Origin: Chitinophaga sp. LS1
GTDB lineage: Bacteria > Bacteroidota > Bacteroidia > Chitinophagales > Chitinophagaceae
Assembly: GCF_034274695.1 (NCBI RefSeq)
Contig: NZ_CP128362.1
Span: 5,024,501-5,088,500, forward strand
DNA length: 64,000 bases
Direction: 5' to 3'
Shown: piece by piece, positions 63,801 through 64,000 of the stretch
Position numbering within the stretch: the stretch's first letter is position 1
Layout of the letters: the number at the start of each line of letters is the position of its first letter
Notes under the pieces: generated by a model
The model's database searches: none
What the model saw: only the letters and a program-made list of their open reading frames with translations
Told to the model about the DNA's origin: nothing
Program-made: the position numbers and the translations under genes

Positions 63801-64000
63801 AGTACGCCATTGCAGGCGAGCTATTATAGTTACGACCAGATAGGGAATGTAAAGACGTTGTGGCAGCAGGTGCAGGATCTGGGGGTGAAACGGGTAGATT
63901 ATCAATATGACCTTGTAAGTGGCAAGGTGAATAAGGTTCGTTATCAGCGTGGTGGGGCAGATCGGTTTTATTATAATTATCAGTATGATGCGGAGAACCG
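57861..64000 (+). CDS. Giant RHS/YD-repeat protein with LamG-like domain (3' end beyond window)
   Basis: From ATG 57861 the frame is open to the window edge (about 2046 codons). A signal peptide (MGSAFKKIMLLAVMLCTLHTAKA) precedes Fn3-like and SpvB-like N-terminal regions (YSAVYAEGGMKKEVVSYFDG, QETLYDEFGRPLVNILP). A large middle region (about 580-1600) is unusually Cys-rich (CSNCYYDLKIRVTDNC, CFSDCSTCLTSLG, CNNCRYLLADEIQ). YYYDQAGNLVRTIPPEGV begins RHS-type sequence (about 1590). A LamG/concanavalin-like domain lies at about 1670-1800 (RQWTHVVLQGQGLNSGDLAVYVNG, LKHFRLYNRLLSGAEIA). YD repeats follow (YWYDRLGRLVTSQN, YTKYDAQGRVIEVG, YDLVSGKVNKVRY). In RHS proteins such repeats form the shell and the variable C-terminus is the effector, which is not in the window. 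Confidence 0.9.
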   Translation, partial: MGSAFKKIMLLAVMLCTLHTAKAFTAIESYQNQLQGGLKQGDVLEIKDEKFLNSNVDWTKIHNRTVTNIITFGLYREGGTMPVSAFKCEIDLKVEYWSQPSQVDPITNDHVKLQVTYTPTEGVAYRATDTYKFLNGYKVRLTVNSITSAELGTTLPTIFRLMGQVVVERSYDWDLTKTIVPVATVDTAAVMLTWEKYTGAEEYDLEWTFIDELSDNGRLLAQQGSNVTAATLAGLFRNNATRVTIPREYFEISLIHISQYLPVRIRPVQYTDDGFRQEGDWFYQLKQGGVAGPSVILLDSARHRSDLNWQYSAVYAEGGMKKEVVSYFDGTLRTRQTVTVNNSDQRAMIQETLYDEFGRPLVNILPAPITQSRLNYYPGMHHALGGGNYTYANVYGNTTDCIPVPGKMSNDSGAARYYSPLNPFLSDSTNKFIPDANGYPFAVNLYTPDNTGRMSVQGGVGELFQPGNKATKLYYGKPAQWELDRMFGNDVGYASHYLKNMVMDGNGQVSVSYLNAAGKTIATALAGGAPANLDGLPSKPDSTEETFSLIESSQYTFDPAKLKLSATTTYSSAVPGPATLRYNIDKLIKTYSESGVTICSNCYYDLKIRVTDNCNRILYDSAGARPVGSLVSNCNDVNALTGVINLNFDQIGEYYVSFELGLNDSAIANYTADFIKRNTNLKTQWQFVQQALQSQDFSGCFSDCSTCLTSLGAKTDFTAAVVSRLAQNGVTGTAINTWSNTLYDSLLAQCQRLQVSCQSSPCEDLENTLKLDVSPGGQYALFDGDSALERTINVLYNHWRDEFPIKSATSSEYIEEQFEMEDGSVMSPYDAHFTLTMLLRYWKTEWAARFIKYHPEYCALRFCYDNSTAYQWDDKIKQVQTVAGITGVLPAAVYNKSNISWLVAQDTAFSGVLSSYKTSFIADLTNYSKNVVGFNASGYAVKNLPDYVDYLLYCADNTGSTNTNNNPLPNANNWSSCSPVTSCRIADLEWRMYRDKYLELKERYYATARSTSAYCGGVCVVGDTLSYAITTCPELSAFNVEAGTATCGTDLQSLKITYSGAGLTSAVTLSLYYPDEYAGLTQVDSVAFAAGQTEAAICISSAINTGSVQVKGISCRPDDSGSTFDCDVAKSLSNFTLSIQRDNTTYDPATGIANWNCIMHYSGPDIPTGASVTAGVEFSFHENPGAKIYSYVFTGSTKSLTYVLQSVSDAGGTIEGSGCSNPNPATPVTNDCAAALKNKVSRINSVSYSTAGVSTDTTALAAQVSAAVTQSVSENCEAQADYWMQQLAGCLNNNAAYAVKADLLRTKLLQVCKAGGDVDHPNGASTVPGAAPSGGYVSFKEAIKGVLGITSLDMLCNPWLLDAPYPYNVKLQATNVSVQKTDSSICARLAALTQEYNNAAGGFYQFLVNKFGAAMTLTEAELTSLQNSCNNCRYLLADEIQLPVFMDPGAQGYVSGFGYQQGVAAMQSEMSLDTTSANYESIYATYLNHRWGFTLSYSDYKDFEAKLLVNSSAVLTNQPVFSTVSQDPYSCMKQLINHAALSGIVLYKEYIAEEERQFRKGYIAYCSSVKPRLELTALQQLYHFTLYYYDQAGNLVRTIPPEGVHLLDASYQQQVWDARDNVASACTYSGPVVAANKDTILNRLSTVLQAGTNSAMEWWLYNPAMDNNQVLATTGGNKYLFNTCISGRYLYMSIYTMAPAVDGATIDFAISKHLVADLQAILPLRQWTHVVLQGQGLNSGDLAVYVNGVLCPLSAGPPAGGCGWTLTNTGSGFIYPENLSTLKHFRLYNRLLSGAEIAANAAVPCLGLSPAYDTVLTKSLSYWGRYNLPAVGAGGSTVEMQFSAVYPGHTLATSYGYQSLNGITQQRTPDAGVSSYWYDRLGRLVTSQNAEQVVAVNGGATGRYSYTKYDAQGRVIEVGEKSGASLTGSEIFMSSPEVFLGAGSDAQITRTFYDEAYAAAGLNQENLRKRVAATTYQDAGSTPLQASYYSYDQIGNVKTLWQQVQDLGVKRVDYQYDLVSGKVNKVRYQRGGADRFYYNYQYDAEN

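Noticed and set aside
1..64000. tRNA, rRNA or riboswitch genes
   Set aside because: No cloverleaf-like set of arms with a CCA or conserved T-loop, no rRNA core motifs and no familiar riboswitch pattern were seen; subtle riboswitches cannot be excluded by eye.

Overview
The window looks like chromosomal DNA of a Bacteroidota bacterium, most likely a Chitinophaga-like member of the Chitinophagaceae. Supporting signs are a PorP/SprF protein paired with a giant Ig/PKD-repeat protein ending in a gliding-motility (CHU_C) type sorting domain, several TonB-dependent receptors with TonB proteins, GH97/GH35/GH105 glycosidases, a YfiT-type bacillithiol transferase, TAnnTTTG promoter-like boxes and very few Shine-Dalgarno sequences. 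No rRNA, tRNA or CRISPR array was recognised.

Layout. 1-7.6 kb: type IX secretion pair (SprB-like giant adhesin plus PorP/SprF, cut by the left edge) and two small envelope proteins. 7.8-16 kb: carbohydrate enzymes (GH35 beta-galactosidase, GH97, GH105), interrupted by a frameshifted IS110 transposase and a divergent quinone reductase/HxlR pair. 16-31.9 kb: mostly housekeeping (CBS protein, TonB-dependent receptor, aspartokinase, fructose-1,6-bisphosphatase, CAP lipoprotein, ABC ATPase, YfiT, Nudix, FolC, DUF5723-like protein, TonB). An intact IS5-like element sits inside a ~35-bp tandem repeat tract here. 31.9-41.2 kb: an uptake locus with an AraC/PchR-like regulator divergent from a tight operon (TonB-dependent receptor, DoxX-like protein, ABC ATPase, ABC permease fused to an M1-like domain that lacks HEXXH), followed by an MFS transporter with a 24-bp repeat in its central loop.

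42.5 kb to the right edge: eight co-directional genes, several with 4-bp ATGA overlaps, form one large apparent operon. It encodes a secreted 150-aa protein, an SGNH-hydrolase protein that carries the same N-terminal domain, a predicted outer-membrane barrel of unknown family, a fibronectin-like secreted protein, a lipoprotein, a 2457-aa RHS/SpvB-like protein with PA14-like and Cys-rich modules, a membrane-anchored small protein, and a second giant RHS/YD-repeat protein with a LamG-like domain that is still open at the right edge. I regard this as the best candidate for an undescribed system: a Sec-exported RHS pair with its own surface machinery. Any toxin tip or immunity gene would lie beyond the window.

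Between genes there is a dispersed repeat family (modules A and B) and a recurring terminator-like hairpin with a fixed core and covarying flanks. These cluster around folC and the 5' side of the IS110 remnant.
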